Shown piece by piece: positions 5,275-6,494 of a DNA stretch of 6,494 bases (position 1 is its first letter; the number at the start of each line of letters is the position of its first letter). The DNA is from an uncultured Gemmatimonadota bacterium (lineage in GTDB: Bacteria > Gemmatimonadota > Gemmatimonadetes > Gemmatimonadales > Gemmatimonadaceae), in the NCBI GenBank assembly GCA_946479895.1, contig CAMLHT010000222.1, positions 1 through 6,494 of the forward strand, in the 5' to 3' direction. The notes below the pieces were generated by a model. The model saw only the letters and a program-made list of their open reading frames with translations, was not told where the DNA came from and did no database searches. Made by a program: the position numbers and the translations under genes.

Positions 5275-6494
5275 CGGCCATCTCCCGACGCACCGCGTAG
5301 TACTTCGCCTGCGGATGGTGCGACACGAGCGCCGCCGTGCTCTGCTCCGGCATGAGCTGGAAGGACGACGTCAGCTCCATCCCCAGCTCCTTTTCGGCCG
5401 GGAGAAGGCGGAACACCACCTGGTGATCGTCGAGATCCGGGCACGCCGGGTAGCCCCACGAGTAGCGCTTGCCGCGGCCCGGCGGGATGCGCAGCTCCGA
5501 CTTCTCGTGCCGGTGCATCCATTCGGCGACGGCTTCCGCCGTCTCGACCGACAGCCCGTGCACGTAAAACGCCTCGGTGTACTCGTTGGCGCCTTGGAAC
5601 TCCGCGAACTTCTCGTCCGCTTTCCGGCCGACGGTCACCACCTGGAGCGCCAGGACGTCCACCTCGCCGGAGTCGGTGCCGCGGAAGTAGTCGGCGAGGC
5701 AGAGCCGCTCGCGCCCGTCCATGCGCGGGAAGCTGAACCGCTCGATCTCGACCGTCTCGCCGGTCTTCGCGTACTTCTCCGGATCGTAGACGATGAGCTC
5801 ATTGCCCGAGCTCTGGGCCGGGAAGTATCCGTACACGGCCTGCGGCCGCAGCCAGCCGGTCTTCAGCGCATCGGCCTCGAGCCGCTTGCGCACCGGCTCG
5901 AGCTCCTCGCGAACGACCTTCTCGTAGTCGGGGCCCGAGCCGCGCGCGCCCCACTGGAGCCGATACAGCTCGTCCAGGTCGAGAAGGTCGAAGACCTCCT
6001 GGAGCGGGATGTCGCGGAGCACCTTCACGCCCCAGAAGGGAGGCGTCGGCACGGCGTGATCCTGCGACACGTCGCTGCGCCGCGTGTCGGTCGTGCCCAC
6101 GGCGACGTCCTTGCCCGTGTTGGACTGGAGGAACTTGTCGTTCTTCGCGTCCTCGATGAGCTCCGCGAGGAATGCGTCGCGCCTCTGCTCGTCCTGGAGC
6201 GAGTCCATCGTCGACAGGCCCTCGAACGCGTCCTTGCAGTAGAAGACGCCCGACGCGTAGGGACGGTCGCCCTCGACGAACATCGCCCGCCGGCCGAAGC
6301 GGCGGTTGATCGCCGCGCCGCCGATCATCACCGGGATCTGGATGCCGCGGCGGTCGAGCTCCTGCACGCAGAGCGGCATCTGCTTGGACGTCGAGACCAG
6401 CAGCGCCGAGAGACCGATCGCATCGGCGCCGACCTCCTGCGCCTTCTCGATGATCGTGTTCACCGGCACCTGCTTGCCCAGGTCGTAGACCGTG
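5267..6494 (-). CDS. metH: Cobalamin-dependent methionine synthase, C-terminal part (partial at right edge)
   Basis: About 408 residues are visible; the frame runs off the right edge with no start codon needed (TVYDLGKQVPVNTII continues upstream of a GTG at 6469, which is just an internal valine). The first part is the end of the cobalamin-binding Rossmann domain: DAIGLSALLVSTSKQM and then IPVMIGGAAINRRFG. The DxHxxG lower-ligand motif would lie just outside. The rest is the AdoMet activation domain: PPFWG, GYFPAQ, CLADYF, the substrate-binding RYSWGYPACPDL and a final HPQAKYYAV. Flavodoxin-dependent reductive methylation by AdoMet repairs the cofactor when it is oxidised. The protein ends seven residues after that motif, shorter than the E. 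coli tail. The TAA stop overlaps the next gene's GTG by 8 bases. Whether it carries its own homocysteine domain cannot be seen; the neighbouring fusion makes absence likely. Confidence 0.95.
   Translation of the reverse strand, partial: TVYDLGKQVPVNTIIEKAQEVGADAIGLSALLVSTSKQMPLCVQELDRRGIQIPVMIGGAAINRRFGRRAMFVEGDRPYASGVFYCKDAFEGLSTMDSLQDEQRRDAFLAELIEDAKNDKFLQSNTGKDVAVGTTDTRRSDVSQDHAVPTPPFWGVKVLRDIPLQEVFDLLDLDELYRLQWGARGSGPDYEKVVREELEPVRKRLEADALKTGWLRPQAVYGYFPAQSSGNELIVYDPEKYAKTGETVEIERFSFPRMDGRERLCLADYFRGTDSGEVDVLALQVVTVGRKADEKFAEFQGANEYTEAFYVHGLSVETAEAVAEWMHRHEKSELRIPPGRGKRYSWGYPACPDLDDHQVVFRLLPAEKELGMELTSSFQLMPEQSTAALVSHHPQAKYYAVRREMAGV
5282..5286 (-). promoter_or_regulatory. Shine-Dalgarno site that decides the GTG start of the fusion gene
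   Basis: The minus strand reads GGGAG within the last codons of metH, 7 bases before the GTG at 5274-5272. It fixes the start of the homocysteine methyltransferase/MTHFR fusion inside the metH end and explains how ribosomes can restart at the 8-base overlap. Confidence 0.65.

Noticed and set aside
3652..5355. A 567-codon open frame on the plus strand opposite the fusion gene
   Set aside because: It is antisense to a gene with clear zinc, flavin-domain and folate motifs. The translation is rich in Arg, His, Leu and Ala with no domain pattern, as expected from a shadow frame in GC-rich DNA.
5528..5543. Hairpin GACGGC-TTCC-GCCGTC within metH
   Set aside because: Only 6 bp and inside a conserved coding region; such stems are common by chance at this GC content.
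6467..6469. GTG at 6469 as the true start of the right-edge protein
   Set aside because: The frame is open upstream to the edge and continues the cobalamin-domain sequence; a protein starting in the middle of this domain would lack its cobalt-ligand motif.
6400..6494. Cobalamin or SAM riboswitch controlling the methionine genes
   Set aside because: The 5' end of the metH transcript is outside the window, and no riboswitch-like conserved core is visible in the short gaps that are present.
1..6494. A defence system, mobile island or other novel multi-gene system
   Set aside because: All larger genes are recognisable housekeeping or common accessory enzymes. There are no recombinases, terminal repeats, tRNA attachment sites or shifts in base composition, and the only possible ATPase is a 22-residue fragment at the edge.

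Overview
This is a GC-rich bacterial chromosomal segment (roughly two thirds GC or more by eye, with strong G/C third-position bias that creates many long shadow reading frames). Gene style, codon use and several protein types would fit Gemmatimonadota or another GC-rich soil lineage, but nothing in the window fixes the taxonomy. There are no rRNA or tRNA genes, CRISPR arrays, insertion sequences, integrases or other signs of a mobile island.

Layout. On the far left (1-66, minus strand) are the first 22 codons of a probable HerA/YjgR-type ATPase, preceded by a candidate leaderless promoter. Next come two small four-helix membrane proteins of unknown function, transcribed divergently from a 167-base spacer (154-510 minus, 678-1157 plus). 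The plus-strand gene converges on the minus-strand block at a short hairpin (1150-1169).

Everything from 1181 to the right edge lies on the minus strand, so it is transcribed from right to left. In transcription order: the C-terminal part of a cobalamin-dependent methionine synthase (MetH; rest of the cobalamin domain plus the AdoMet reactivation domain, running off the right edge); a 629-residue fusion of a zinc homocysteine methyltransferase domain and a methylenetetrahydrofolate reductase domain, whose GTG start overlaps the metH stop by 8 bases; a secreted or lipid-free periplasmic metallo-beta-lactamase-fold hydrolase of the RNase Z-like type; a RibD-C/dihydrofolate-reductase-family protein 9 bases downstream; and a GNAT acetyltransferase after an 86-base gap.

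How the genes work together. The two right-hand genes form a methyl-transfer unit. The reductase half of the fusion makes 5-methyl-tetrahydrofolate, MetH moves the methyl group to cobalamin, and the homocysteine half of the fusion can accept it to give methionine. The AdoMet domain of MetH repairs the oxidised cofactor. The homocysteine domain being on a different polypeptide from the cobalamin and AdoMet domains suggests a split methionine synthase, but the N-terminal part of MetH is outside the window, so this remains inference. The three downstream enzymes are co-directional and closely spaced; a functional link to methionine synthesis is not shown by the sequence.

No wholly new system was found. 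The points most worth a second look are the split MetH with a MTHFR fusion, the purine-rich interdomain linker, a perfect 10-bp hairpin inside the coding region, and the candidate leaderless start at the left edge.
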